Assembly: GCA_022497145.1 (NCBI GenBank)
Contig: MU385945.1
Location: 61,991 to 125,990 of the forward strand
Reading direction: 5' to 3'
Length of the DNA: 64,000 nt
From: Rostrohypoxylon terebratum
Taxonomy: Eukaryota; Ascomycota; Sordariomycetes; Xylariales; Hypoxylaceae
Under the pieces are notes generated by a model. It saw only the letters and a program-made list of their open reading frames with translations. It had not been told where the DNA came from and ran no database searches. A program made the position numbers and the translations under genes. This document shows positions 33,052 to 45,748 of this stretch, in pieces. Positions within the stretch are counted from its first letter, which is position 1. Each line of letters starts with the position of its first letter.

Positions 33052-34572
33052 GATTGCGACGTGGAAAAGATATGCGTCTAAGTATCTATTACGATTGGTG
33101 AGCTAAAGGCGATGCCGCGATATCTGAATCGAGAAGGGGTAGAAGTCAGTTATAATGGCTGATGGCTTTTTTTTCTTTTGGCTTTTGAGGAAGATGATGT
33201 GATTGTTTCTGGCGGCAATTGATCAACCAGTCGGGGTTTATGGGGCTTTTTTAGTTGGCCGTGAGGACAGATCGATTGGATTTCAAAACAGCGCAATGAC
33301 TCGGAATGAATCGATGTTATTTGATAATGATTCTAGGCTGCCGCAATAGGAGACTAGAAATGAACAGGTGGACTAAAAATGTATTACGAAGTGAATTAAG
33401 TTAGGTAGAGAGATTGGAGATGGGTAAGGTGTACGGTAAGTTATTAGGTAGCAGATAGGTGGTAGACTGGTAGACAGGTGGTAGTAGTGGTAATGGTATA
33501 GAGCAAGGCACGCAACAAAAAAAAAATAGTAGCAGGCCCAAAAACACAATAAAAAAGGACCTCTTTGTCGGGGTTTAAGTGCACGGGATATTTTATGGTA
33601 GTTTCACTTACTATTTTGCAACAATGAGACCTGCTCGGCGAAGGAGAGATCTCGAGATGATGGGTTATCAAAAAGGGGTGATGCGGTGGATTGTGGTTGG
33701 AGATCGGTGAAGAGAGTGTGAGTAAATGTGTTTTTCAGAAAGGTCTTTTGGTTAGGTAAAAATGCCAAATGCTAAAAATGCAATGTGGCTGGAGACCGCT
33801 GGGACCTGGCGCTGGAACCTGGCAATGCGACTGGGTCACTGGTCAGTGGGCTGAGTGGTCACTGGGGGACTGGAGAACGGAGAACAAGAGACGGAGGCGG
33901 AGTCCCATAGAAACGATAGAAACGATGAACGTAATTACTTGCCTGCAGCCACTGGGCCACTAAGCCAATGCCAATGGATGCCAATCCTTAGCCTGGACCT
34001 TGTTCTGCCAGGTGCTTCTCTGCCTTCTTGTCTGCTATTTTTTTTGCCTAGGATGTCTGGATGTCTAGGATGCGCTGGATTTGACCCACTCGATAAGGAA
34101 AATTGCTGACGATTACAGCAGTAACTGAGTTTGTACTAAGTATCTAGGTACAAACAATGTACTTCTAAATCTCCCTTGTGACTGCCTGAGCTTTTTTTTC
34201 ATCGCAGAGGCGGCGTACCCCGAAAAGGTGATGGTCACGAGTTTGTAGCCAATTGCAGCGCAAGGAAGTACCTTCCAAGTATCTTTCGTCATCACTCTTG
34301 TACATACCAAGTACTTCATAGTGGCGCTTGAAACTTAACTCAGGGATAGCACGCTAAACCATTTCAAGCTAACCACTTAGATCCACCAGATTCACCCCCT
34401 TGGCAATCGCCAAAGTGTCCAACTCAAAGCCTCAAGAAGCTTCAAGGACTCGATTACCTACATGTAGAAAAGACTGACGTGACAGAATCAGTACACAGCA
34501 CCACCTACCACCCACCACCCTCCAAACTAAACTCAATCGAGGACGCACTGAACTTCTCATCGTCGGGAGATC
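33052..34572. other. Divergent promoter region between ARF1 and EMP24
   Basis: Presumed leaders and promoters of both genes. The ARF1 leader may have an additional non-coding intron, but I could not fix its ends. Open frames at 33769-34109 show no protein features. Confidence 0.5.
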
Positions 34573-35315
34573 ATGTTACTCTCGACTACCACTCTACTAT
34601 TGGCGGCCGGCTTCTTGCAAGCTGCGCTGGCCCACAACATCCAGCTTCCCGCCCACGGTCGCGAATGTTTCCACGAGGAGCTGCACAAGGACGATGTCAT
34701 GACCGTCACCTTCCAGACCGGCGACAGGGAGTTCGGCGGAGCTGGGAACCTCGACATCGACTTCTGGGTAAGACAAAACATCCCCATACAGCCAGATGCG
34801 AAACTCGGTGACTTACATACCAAACTTGCGACTGCAGATCACGAACCCGATGGGCCAGTACGAAACCTTCCAGAAGGATGTTTCGAACGGCGACCACTCC
34901 TTCACGGCCAAGCATGACGGGAAGTTCATATACTGCTTCGGCAATGAGCATTGGGGTTCCAACAGCAAGGAGGTCTCCTTCAACGTCCACGGCATAGTCT
35001 ACGTTTCAGAGGACGAAGCTCCTCAGGACCCTCTGGAGAAAGAGAGTATGTATTGCGCTGTAGTTCTACGGCAACCCACGGAAATTGGAAGTCACTGACA
35101 GCTTCTTAGTCAAGCAACTTACCGAGCTAGTCGAGCAAGTCCGCGACGAACAATCTTACATCGTCGTTCGAGAACGTACGCACCGAAACACCGCCGAAAG
35201 CACGAATAGCAGAGTGAAATGGTGGAATCTGTTTGTTATTGGCGTCGTCGTAGGCGAGTCCTTGTTTCAGGTGTGGTGGCTGCGAAGATTCTTCGAGGTC
35301 AAGCGGGTAGTATAA
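34573..35315 (+). CDS. EMP24: p24-family cargo receptor (Emp24, p24 beta)
   Basis: Three exons, 34573-34767, 34838-35045 and 35110-35315, with introns of 70 and 64 nt, give 202 residues. A signal peptide (about residues 1-20, LLAAGFLQAALA) is followed by a GOLD domain with the two paired cysteines (ECF near 32 and YCF near 100). Next come a coiled-coil stem containing VRDEQSYIVVRERTHRNTAE, one membrane segment (WWNLFVIGVVVGESLFQVWW) and a short cytosolic tail RRFFEVKRVV. The tail carries the paired Phe and terminal Val-Val expected for coat binding. Emp24 cycles between endoplasmic reticulum and Golgi in COPI and COPII vesicles, and in yeast it sorts GPI-anchored cargo. All expected elements are intact. 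Confidence 0.94.
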
Positions 35316-35738
35316 ATTGGGCTGAGGGGTGGTGTAGTTCAATTACCTTCTTGATTCTGGGTAGTCTGGCGTATCGTGGATTGGTATTGACGCGGCGGGC
35401 TCTAAAAGTATGGACAGACGTTAACGAAGTTGAACGTCTTGTACATTTGTACAACAATGACAAGGCACTAGTACATTATCGGTATTTCTCTAGTCCAAGT
35501 CTGGTTTCTGGGTATCGTAAGTGAACTATGGAAGTCAAGATACACGTTACCTTCTATTTTATAGAAAGATGATGATCCCAAGACCTATGGAATTACAATG
35601 GGTAGTAAAGTGTGATATCGCTAGGTAGAGGGAACAGCAATTCACATGTTAAGAAAGGTTCTGAGGTGTTGGTAGAAATCCACAAAATTCTACCTATAGA
35701 CAATTTTTGTTTCTATTAAACCTACTCCATTGCCCTTT
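35316..35738. other. Short 3' intergenic region
   Basis: The EMP24 and Vsb1-like genes converge here. No separate gene or RNA was recognised. Confidence 0.55.
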
Positions 35739-38700
35739 TTAATTACCAACCGCCGAGATATATTTCGTCATAGCATCCATCCGTTCACTAGTAAGCTTAA
35801 GTGAGATCCTCAATAGCTCCTGCGCGACCTCCTTCTGTTCGCTCTGTAACTTCTCCCATTTCTCCGTATCCATGACCCAGACCACGCAGTCTTTGACCGC
35901 AACCACCGTCGCAGTCCTATTCGTCTCAGAAAAGAATGGTAGCTCGCCACACGTCGTGCCTTGGACGATTGGCTCGGATAAGCGGCCTTGAGGCGTCTCG
36001 TAGTCGGCCCGCAGCTCGCCTCTCTCCAAGAGGTAGAAACCCTTGGCAGTTTCTCCGCGTTCGTATATGACGGTACCGGCGGGATACTCCTTGCGGACGA
36101 AGTATGGCTTTGCGCGGAACCAGAAATCCTCGTTCTTGTCGCTCAGATCATAGAAGACCTGAAGCATAAGACGTAGGGGCTCGCTAATGTTTTGCCATCT
36201 CGTCGACCGTCTCATTTCTTGTTGGTTCAACACATTTCTCGCCGCTCGATCGAGATGGTCCCTTCTTGGAGACTGGGACAGAATATCCAGTGACTGATCG
36301 AATTGGCCCTTGTTTGGTACGTCAAGGTTATTTGATGGCGGCGGCCGAGAAATTCTTAAAGCTTCTTGGCGAGCATAGAATATCTTGAGTTGCTCATTTT
36401 CGCAACTTTCCAAGGCTGAATTCAGATCGGGCATGAACATAACTTCAGGCCCATCCGAACCCAATCCAACAGCCCTCAAATCTCGGCCAAGTCTGCTTTC
36501 TGCGTCTTTTCCGCTAATGAGAAGGTGGACTCCTTTCCCATAGAGGAGACGATTGATGGTCTTGAACCCTTCGGCTGCCGAATAATCGATACCCGTGACA
36601 TGCCATAAGTCGACTATCACAAATTTGATCGGGTGCTCCCTAAACACATCGTCGGATATTAAACTTCGAATCTTCTCTTCAACACCTACAATAGTGCCGA
36701 AGAAGAGGAAACCAGATAGTTTAATGATGTATGTTTGACTACCGACTTCTTGGAGGTAATGATGTTGCGACGGGTTCCGTCTGACCATTGAGCCGACCTG
36801 GTCACCAGTATATGTCGCTCGAATAGCTGATACCTGTGATGCGTGAAGAATAGCCGAAACAAATGCAAGAATTATGCCAACAAAAATGCCAACAACAAAG
36901 TCATAAATTCCCATAGTAAGAACAATTACCACAATCTATAATTGACCTGCATTAGTCTCCATCATATATAAAAGGGTGCATGATATATCTTACCGTTAAA
37001 TACTCCAATAATTTGAGTTTTCGTCTTGGTGAAATGAGGGCATCCAGCAAAAGTTCAAATCCGAGGACAAAAATCAAAGTGCCGACGACCATAACGGGAA
37101 TATAACCAATAATGACGGGACCGATCGTCATAACGCCGAATGTAAGTGCTGCTAACATAAAACCAGCCAAACGGCTATCGCCGCCTGACCTCATGAAGAA
37201 CAATGTATTCGCAAAAACCAGATAGTTTTGGATGCTACCCATGCACCCAGACAAGAAATTTGAGTACCCATGTAGTTTGAGCTCATGATCTAAATCGAGA
37301 TGATCTTCTCCAGAAATTTGTGCTAAAGCAGGGACGTTGATGGGAACATGGAGCACGCTGAAGAAAGTCAGAGCAAACATGGCTCCTGAAGTCTCAAGAA
37401 CCGCTCCCCAATGAACTAGATTGAACTCTATCGATGCGAGTTAATAATTGGCTGAAATTGAAAAAGGTGATGCGAACTTACTGTAGAGTGTCCAAAAATA
37501 CCACCACGGTTCTCCAGCTTCGGGTGCTTGGAAAATCCATCCAGCTTTCCTAAGATTTTCCGGATCCAGGCTATCTATTGTAAAAACGAAGAAATAGAAG
37601 AATATGGGCACACATAGAATATAGATGGGCAGAAAGTATTTTGAGGTAATTTTCCTCTGGAGACCAAAGAGGACGATGGCCAAAGCAAGAGGGATAAGCC
37701 AAAGAGGGAGGGTATCCGATTGAATAAGTCTTCGGCCGGTGTCGAGATCGTAACGGAATTCCTCGAGGCGGGCCGATACTTCGAAACCCGTTGCGATAAG
37801 GAACCACCCGACGCCACCGATACACCCGATCAGAATATGGCGAGGAATGAAACCGACAACATAGCCTAACCTAAATCTCCCCATTAGATAGAAAACGAGA
37901 CCGGTTAGCATGGAGCTAATAGCAAATGAAGTTATCGTAGTAGCGATGACCGCGTCGGGGTTATCTTCTCCCACTGTCGCTGTGATCGTAGTCGCCATAT
38001 TGTGGAAGAAGGGAACAACTTCGATCTGGGTAGGTTAGTGGCAATCCATGAATACTGGACTGTGAAGCTTACCAATTCTGACCCAATACCCCCACGAAAC
38101 AAACTGCCAGTTGAAAAAGTCAATTGCGACACGATCGTGCTAACATAGAATATCGATATCCCCGCTGGTCCGAGACTCGAGAAGATTGGGTTGCCTAACG
38201 GAAATAAGATCATTCCTAGACGCATAGTTAGATTTGGTCAAGCATTGGGTGGGCTCTTAATGACTACACACCATAAGATAAGGCGTCGAGTATGTTTAAA
38301 AGAAGTCCAACGATCACAGCTGGCAGACAATGTATCGGATCCATCACAACACTCTGGAAGATGACTCTCTTATTCCACGTTTTCGGGCTGGCAATGCCCC
38401 TAATGGAACGGATTGTGCCTTGGATGCCGCCAGCGAATATCCTTGACGACGAATTCCAATGTCCCATCTTCGGTTTCTGGCTTTCTATATCATCAACCTC
38501 GGTGATACTGCCTGGAGAATCGGGCCTACGTGGTAGCGCCCCAAGGAGGGGAGTTCTTTCCGACATCCCATTGCTAGGGCTGGTCTGAGATAAACTGGTG
38601 GACGATGGTCGACCATTAGGTAAAATGACATCACTCCCAACACTCGGTTCGCTTGGGGACTGGGGAGGAGATCGTCTGAGCATATTCGTGAGCGCCGAAG

Positions 38701-39253
38701 GTCCCGACTCAGATTCGTCCTCTATCCTGAATTCTTCTATCCTGAATTCTGGTGAAGGTGGTTCGGAAACTTCATCTATAGTGCCTGCATCCGGCATCTG
38801 AGAATCCGGGGATTCATGCTGGCCAAGGCTTTGGTGGGATGAAGCAGACGATATTCGACGAAGGAATGACGTGCTCAGCCTATCTTTCTTGTCTGATAAC
38901 ACGTATGAAGCGAGTTCGGCTGTGTCCTCACGAACACTTCGAGCAAAACTGGCACTGTCTACGGGCGCTATGAAGAGAGTTAGTTACAGATGGACAAACA
39001 GTATGATAAGAGGTAAAACAAGGTAAACCTTACACAGATGGTCTCTAACCGATCCTGGGACAAAAGACCTGGTGGGTTCTCGGTAATTGTAAGAGTTGAG
39101 AGAGGATGAAAGCGGCCGAGAGTCGTTTGCTGTTAACTGCGAGACTTGGTTCGGAATCTGTGTTTGACTGGGAACATCTGTTATATCAGACTCAGAGGTT
39201 ACAGAAGAGGTCCTTCCCCTCCAAGAGGAAAAGCTGAAAGATGAAGCTGCCAT
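35739..39253 (-). CDS. SulP-family transporter with STAS and cyclic-nucleotide-binding domains (Vsb1/YGR125W type)
   Basis: Six exons, 39253-39034, 38967-38272, 38215-38073, 38025-37482, 37427-36994 and 36935-35739, with introns of 66, 56, 47, 54 and 58 nt, give 1077 residues. A Ser/Pro-rich N-terminal cytosolic part (about 1-290) is followed by the SulP membrane domain (from about LPAVIVGLLLNILDALSYGM to residue 680), a STAS domain (about 730-840; VDLWHVTGIDYSAAEG) and a C-terminal cyclic-nucleotide-binding fold (about 935-1060). That fold contains GELPFFSETNRTATV, which matches the phosphate-binding cassette with its arginine. This domain order is that of yeast Vsb1 (YGR125W), a vacuolar protein needed for basic amino acid uptake into the vacuole; the substrate here is inferred from that. 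The ATG at 39253 (MAASSFSFSSW) is preferred; one at 39310 would add 19 residues. Introns lie inside membrane segments. Confidence 0.9.
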
Positions 39254-41818
39254 AGCTATGGCTGAAGCGTCTGTTAGCTTTCTACACAGGATATATACAT
39301 CGAGAGCCACTACTATGTGAGTATGCAGCTATGATGCGCGTGAATAGAGTAGTAACCAACAGGGTGCCAGTCGTATTGTCTTATGGAATTGAGTACCCGA
39401 GGGAGCGCCTGAGTCGGGCTGCGATTGTCATACAACAACCAATATAGAATCCATAGGATGTACTGTATGTAGGATTGAATTGGAGTAATGACGGGAAAAG
39501 ATGTTCGACGATAACGAGAGAGGATCTACCTAGGTCCTAAGGTAAATCTAGACTAAAATCTAGACCTTCATGAGATATACATACTACGGTGAACTATGTA
39601 ATACGCCGTGGCTTCCAAGGAATTTAACATTTTAACGTTATCTCATTTGCTACGCTAACTCTAAAGAGTATTTAGCAGGGATCTTTATTTGCGTAGTTCG
39701 TCCCTATCCGGTATAACACCTTTAGCATGTGGTTTGCGCTGAACCGACAGGGATCTAGAGGGGCATCTTCGATTCCAGAAAGGAGTCGAAATTTCATTGG
39801 TGGCAAACTAAACATTGGACCTGATCGCAGGTACGAAGAACTTTTTCGATTCTCGTTAACAATCTGATTGGATAAAGCTGAACCTTAGTAATAATTTGGT
39901 GTCACGGATCGTTTTATGTTTGAACTCTGTGTATGTCTGTATGTATACCTATTACCTAGTAGGTCCTAGGTCCTAGGTAGGTACACGACATTTCTCGACA
40001 GGATGCTGTGATCATCTACCGTATTACAGTTCATAAGAGGAGACTTGAAATATGATCAAATACCTGGGTCCTGACCCCTCATCAATAAGTTCATAAGTTC
40101 TAAGGATCGTGAAATTTCTGGGCTGCATGATGCATCAAGCCCCAAGCCACACATTCCAACTAGGGACGGATACGATCTAAATATTTAAATTTCAGGTATC
40201 GTCTGTAGCATAATAGGTAGCTATGGTCCCGGAAACCTTTACGGCCTTGAATCTAAGACAACCTAGATCCGTGAGTTTAGTCTCTAATTCTTTAATTAGC
40301 TCAGGTTGCACCGAGTTTCAATGAGTACCTAGGTCCTAGGTATAAAAACATTGTAGCCCCTGAACATCAATTGCTAGGAGTCTAGGACTACTAGGTAGTC
40401 ATACTACCATTTGAACATACTAGTAATACATATTAAGATGAATTTCCTTAATAAGCACCTAAGGGACGAAAAGATGCAATGGTCAGTTTCGATCGCGTTT
40501 CGAGAAAACACCCTTGCGTGATAGAGATGCATATTGTCATTTCTCTCCGTACTTGACGCCTCTCGGCTCTTTCACGGTCACAGCAGGATAGTTGAACGCC
40601 GGCTTCTCACCGTGTGGTCAATTACGTACAATAAAACCCTAGTATTCGTCAATTCTCGTCGCGGGACCTATTTGAACGGGACGGGCCTCGCCCATGCAGC
40701 GCGGTTAATACATGGATGGATACAGCTTGCCAGCCTGCCAGCTTGCCCATTTGAGACGCATATCCAAGAAAAGTTTTTGTCGTCAGGTGTGAAGTTGTGA
40801 AGTCGAATATTCCCAGGAGCCTCCAACTATTCCCCACATTGAATGCTCCTATTCGCCCCCGCAAATGTCGAGAGCAACCAACCGATGGCTCCGATGGCCG
40901 ATGGCCAGCGCGCCCAGTGCTGTGTCTTCTTTGGCTCGACTCAAATCAGGTTCAGTTGCCCTGGCACCCTGTGTTGCTAGATCCCTGACTGCTACGCAGC
41001 TTGGAGGCTAGCAGGCTAGCTGGGTGCAGGACCAGCAGGTGGCTGGGCTACTACTGGCAGTCTGGGATACACCAATTGGGATGCATACTCGCGCATGTAA
41101 CCCATCGATATTTTATGTCCATCGAGTCCCTTGCTGTGAGACTACGATATGAGTACTCATATTTTTGTTTGTTTGTACGAAGTATTGGATTGTTCAATCG
41201 CTTCGGATGAAGGCCAAGCTAGTTAAATCATTCCACTCAGGGCCACGTAAAACCCCCTCTTTGATATGCATTGACTTTCCCCGGGCATATAACCACATTT
41301 CTTTTTGCATCCCGAGTAAAACCTTGTGTGGTAGAAAAGCTTGGGAGTTTGGCGCGATCTCCTCAATGATTGGGTCACTGACGGAAGGTCACGCACTCCG
41401 TCGTACTACCTGCATTCGATCGTAATATGCGTCTCTTTTTTGTGATTGAATTTTGTCAGAATTTGCAATTCGAGTTTGTCACAACACAACCGGGACATTG
41501 CCATTTTTGCATATACCGTGATAGTATGTACATTGTATGTTGCCAATGTCGCAAGGAAACCGATATGCAAATAAGCTTCCGGGGAACTACCTTATGCCGC
41601 CGCGACGGCTGTGTGTTTCGATCTAACCACAAATAGGAGTAACTGCACCGGATAACCAGTAATATAACACAAATCTACTATGCTGTGTCCTACTCCGGTT
41701 CACCAAATAGCTCGATGTGGCTGGTCTCCACTAGAGGCTTACGTACCTAGGTCCTAGGTAGGTAGGAAGGAACGCGTTTTAAATACCTATAATTGAATAC
41801 GGCTGCTGATAGATCTCC
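39254..41818. other. Intergenic region, 2.5 kb, no firm gene
   Basis: Contains three strong CCTAGGTCCTAGGTA palindrome copies (39951-39983, 40326-40343, 41743-41765). A Cys-rich short frame on the plus strand (41427-41636) includes GHCHFCIY, IVCCQCRKETD and LCRRDGC, which is suggestive of a zinc-binding peptide, but I know no homologue and see no leader or intron evidence. Other frames look random. Confidence 0.45.
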
Positions 41819-42594
41819 TCAACTGAGCTTCTGGAGGTAACCTTGAGCAATAAGTCGTTCGACGTCGCCTTGTCTAACATAAAATTGGCTGTTCTTGGTG
41901 AGTGTGATCGCACTGCAATGATGCATGAGCAGATATTCCTATTGTGACCCTCATTCTTGGAGGGAACACTCACCCATATTCAGTCTGAATTTCCCCGGCA
42001 TCTTTTAACACCCGCACGTCGATGAATAGGTCACGAGGCGGCTCGAGACTGCCCGTAAGATCAATGTCTGTCCATTGACCTTTGTATGCAGCTAGAAGAT
42101 CGCTATATTGGCGCACGTAATCTTCTTCTTGTGGACTTAAGCTGCTTGTGCCACCATTGCCAGCCCCCATACCCGATGCGTTAGCCGGACCGTCCTTAAT
42201 TTGTTGTCCGGCAAGGTCAACCACGTCGTAGCCTTTCCAAACAAGCTCTTCCAACCTATCTGTTCGGGTTCGGTGATAGGCAAGAAGACATCGCTTATTC
42301 CTGCGCATTGACAAGTGGTTTACCAGTAGGGTGCAAGCTGTGGCTGGTTCCTCGGCTGGGTTAAATGAACCCTGAAATGGTTCTAGCATGTCCGCCACAT
42401 CTTTATCTAGATCACGAACTTCTCGTGTAACAGCACGGACCAGTTCTGTTTGGTATGGCGGTAGATGTGTCAAGTTCTGAGTTCTTTTTGCGTGTTGAAC
42501 CTGAATCAATTCAATTCAGTTCAGTTCAGGCTCATGATGTTGAGCAATATCCGAGATAGATACTTACAAGCTTATTGCCCAAATCACCGTACAT
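41819..42594 (-). CDS. PSF1: GINS complex subunit Psf1
   Basis: Three exons, 42594-42568 (only 27 nt), 42500-41974 and 41912-41819, with introns of 67 and 61 nt, give 215 residues. The sequence begins MYGDLGNKLVQHAKRT and continues with LPPYQTELVRAVTREVRDLD, NHLSMRRNKRCLLAYH and RTDRLEELVW, the conserved core of the GINS Psf1 helical domain. The short C-terminal B domain ends FYVRQGDVERLIAQGYLQKL. Psf1 joins Sld5, Psf2 and Psf3 in GINS, a part of the CMG replicative helicase. The minute first exon was found from the conserved MYGDLG start; without it the protein would lack its normal N terminus. It is divergent from ADE16/17. Confidence 0.94.
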
Positions 42595-43239
42595 CTTGAA
42601 CTATCACTTGAGTCGCCGGGTCGATGTCAGGGTTAGAATCGTGTGTTGAAAGATGAATGGAATGAAGTATGAATGAGAAAGACGCGTATATAAATTCCCT
42701 AGACGCGTTCTCTCGCACTGTCTATAAAGAGGCGGGGCTAAGTTTTGGGAAGAACAGCGGAGGAAGTTGTTCTAGATGGTGGGGTCTGGTAGTACATACA
42801 TATGTAGTAGTACCATGTAGTACAAAGTCCGTTAACCCGTTACAGTGCTGTACTGCAGGGTGCCAGGTAGTAGTACAATACCTAGACTCTAGAGTCCTAG
42901 ACCCGAGGGGTTAGTGGGGTCAATTTTGAAATCGATAACCCCGCTATGAGCTTCGAATTTTTATTTTTCTCAAGCTCTACATTGTCTTAGGTATTACCTC
43001 ACAACGTCAATTATATCTCGTTGAGCCAAATAATTGATAATCGATGCTGGCCATTACCAGGGGTCATTGATAGTATCCTTAGCCTGGCCATCTCAGCAGA
43101 CCAATCGAAGTTATATCACCGAATTGTCGCGTTCCCTCCGACTCACCATTTTGTGAATTGCTCTATTTTTATATCTTCACTCTTCTCTTATTCAATTAGT
43201 CGCATTTAAGCGCAATAGAGAACAGAAAAATAAGTCGCC
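42595..43239. other. Divergent promoter region between PSF1 and ADE16/17
   Basis: 645 nt with presumed promoters in both directions. It includes short repeated TAGTAGTAC-like stretches (about 42790-42875) and no open frame with protein features. Confidence 0.5.
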
Positions 43240-45130
43240 ATGTCGGAATCTCAGAGAATCGCGATCCTCTCCGTCTTTGACAAGACTGGATTGTTAGACC
43301 TAGCTAAGGGTCTCGTGCAACAAAATGTGCGAATTTTAGCATCCGGAGGTACAGCTAAGATGATTCGCGAGTCCGGATTCCCAGTCGAGTAAGATGGCCT
43401 ACGACCTAGAATTTGCATTTTCTCAAGGCTGACATAGATAAGGGATATCTCAGCTATTACCAAAGCCCCAGAGATGCTCGCAGGCAGAGTCAAGACCCTC
43501 CATCCGGCTGTCCATGCGGGTATCCTCGCACGTAACCTAGCTTCCGACGAGAAGGACCTTGCTGAGCAAAGCATTAGCAAGGTTGACTACGTAATCTGCA
43601 ACCTGTACCCGTTCAAGGACACCATCTCCAAGCCTAACGTCACCGTCCCCGAAGCAGTAGAAGAGATCGACATCGGAGGTGTTACGCTGATCCGCGCCGC
43701 CGCCAAGAACCATGCTCGCGTGACCATCCTCAGCGACCCCAACGACTATGCCGAATTCTTGAAAGAGCTTGAAAGTGGGGAGATCAAGGAGGAGAGCCGT
43801 AACAGATACGCGCTCAAGGCCTTTGAGCACACAGCCGATTACGATGCTAACATCTCCGGCTTCTTCCGGTCACGATACGCTGGCGAGGGTCAACAGTACT
43901 TGCCTCTTCGATACGGTGCTAATCCCCACCAGAAGCCAGCTGCCGCCTATGTGTCGTCAAGCAAATTACCATTCAAGGTTCTCAATGGTTCCCCAGGCTA
44001 CATTAACCTGCTTGATGCTTTGAACAGCTGGCCCTTAGTGAAGGAATTGAAGGCTACACTTGGAAAGCCTGCGGCTGCTAGCTTCAAGCATGTCTCTCCC
44101 GCGGGCGCTGCCATTGGTGTTCCCCTAAGCGCCGAAGAGCGCAAGGTCTACTTCGTCGATGACATTCAAGGCATCGAGACCTCCGGGCTGGCCCAAGCAT
44201 ATGCCCGAGCTCGAGGAGCCGACCGAATGAGCAGCTTCGGAGATATCATTGCGCTCAGCGATGTAGTGGATGTCCCTACTGCCAGCATCATCTCTAAGGA
44301 GGTCTCTGATGGTGTCATTGCTCCCGGATACGAGGATGCCGCCTTTGAAATCCTCAAGAAGAAGAAGGGGGGCAAATACCTTGTCCTCCAGATGGACCCT
44401 GAATACCAACCCGACCCAACTGAGTTCAGGACCGTGTACGGTGTGACCCTCACCCAGCACCGCAACGACGTAGTAATTTCCCCGGCTTCCTTCACTCGTA
44501 CCATTACCCCGAAGGATTTCGCGCTACCAGAATCCGCCGCGAGAGATTTGACCGTTGCAACGATTGCCCTCAAATATACACAGAGTAACTCAGTGTGTTA
44601 TGCTAAGGATGGACAAGTCATTGGACTTGGAGCCGGCCAGCAATCTCGCATCCACTGTACCCGTCTAGCGGGTGACAAAGCCGATAACTGGTGGTTACGC
44701 TTCCACTCGCGTGTTCTAGGTATTAAGTGGAAGAAAGGCACCAAGCGACCCGACAAGAGCAACGCTATTGACCTACTAGTCAGTGGCGAATTGCCAAAGG
44801 GAGGACCAGAGAGAGAGCAATTTGAGGCAGTTTTCGATGAGGTACCAGCCGCCTTCACAGAGGAAGAGCGCAACGACTGGCTCAGCAAATTGGGAGAAGT
44901 TGCCGTCTCTAGCGACGCTTTCGTAAGTTCAAATCTCACATCGTATCGAGCAATGTACTTATCTTATTGTCCAGTTCCCCTTCATAGACAACATCTACCG
45001 CGCGCACCGATCCGGTGCCAAGTATATCGCAGCCCCTGGTGGTAGTCAGAATGACGGCGCTGTCTACGAGACAGCCGAGAAACTCGGCATCGTCTTCGTG
45101 GAGCAGAACGTCCGACTCTTCCACCATTAG
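43240..45130 (+). CDS. ADE16: Bifunctional AICAR transformylase / IMP cyclohydrolase
   Basis: Three exons, 43240-43388, 43443-44922 and 44975-45130, with introns of 54 and 52 nt, give 594 residues, matching yeast Ade16/Ade17. The N-terminal cyclohydrolase domain (about 1-200) shows SVFDKTGLLDLAKGL, ILASGGTAKMIRESG, GRVKTLHPAVHAGIL and LYPFKDTI. The C-terminal transformylase domain shows GANPHQKPAAA (about 207), the catalytic Lys-His in FKHVSPAGAA (about 265), TQSNSVCYAKDGQVIG, GAGQQSRIHCTRLAGDKA and the end DGAVYETAEKLGIVFVEQNV. It catalyses the last two steps of de novo purine synthesis in the cytosol. All expected motifs are intact. Only one paralogue is seen here, so ADE16 versus ADE17 is a naming choice. 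Confidence 0.97.
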
Positions 45131-45748
45131 AAAAGGGATATCGCGGGACAATTGGCGTGCATTATTTAACATAACGGACCCAAAGTCGCATCTGGGATAG
45201 AGAAAATGAAAGAAATGAAGTAAACATGAAAAAAAAATAACAATATCCAGCCAACCTGGAAGAATAGATACCCGCAGAATATAACATGTAGGAGGGACCA
45301 TCGACTTAGGAACATGACCTTTCTTGTAGACTTGATGAACCCAAATTTTCGAGTAGTAAATCGACACAATTTCAACATAGCATAAAACGTAAATAGGTGG
45401 ACACGATGATATGTATAGATTTTACCTAATTAGCAACGCCGCAAAACTGACATATCCTAAGGCCCTTAGTTCCCGTTTTAAACCCAGAGTCGGGGTTTCA
45501 TGGTCATATTGAGCCGCCATATTATAGGGACGAGTAAGCCAAAACGTTGGTTTGGGGATGTTTCTATTAGTAACCTCTCATGCACTAGCCTTGTGACTTC
45601 TATAGAATTTCACCATGAGAGAGTAGTCCCCTGATCTCGTAGTACCCGCCTAACCTCACCACAAACGGTTGCTTTCAATTAATGGCTTCAAAATCGTTGT
45701 CATATATTGAGTATTGGTACGGCGGTCCTGTTTCCTAGTAGGAACAGT
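45131..45748. other. Intergenic region between convergent ADE16/17 and eEF1B beta
   Basis: Presumed 3' untranslated sequences of the two converging genes. Minus-strand open frames here overlap the ADE16/17 3' end and have no protein features. Confidence 0.5.
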
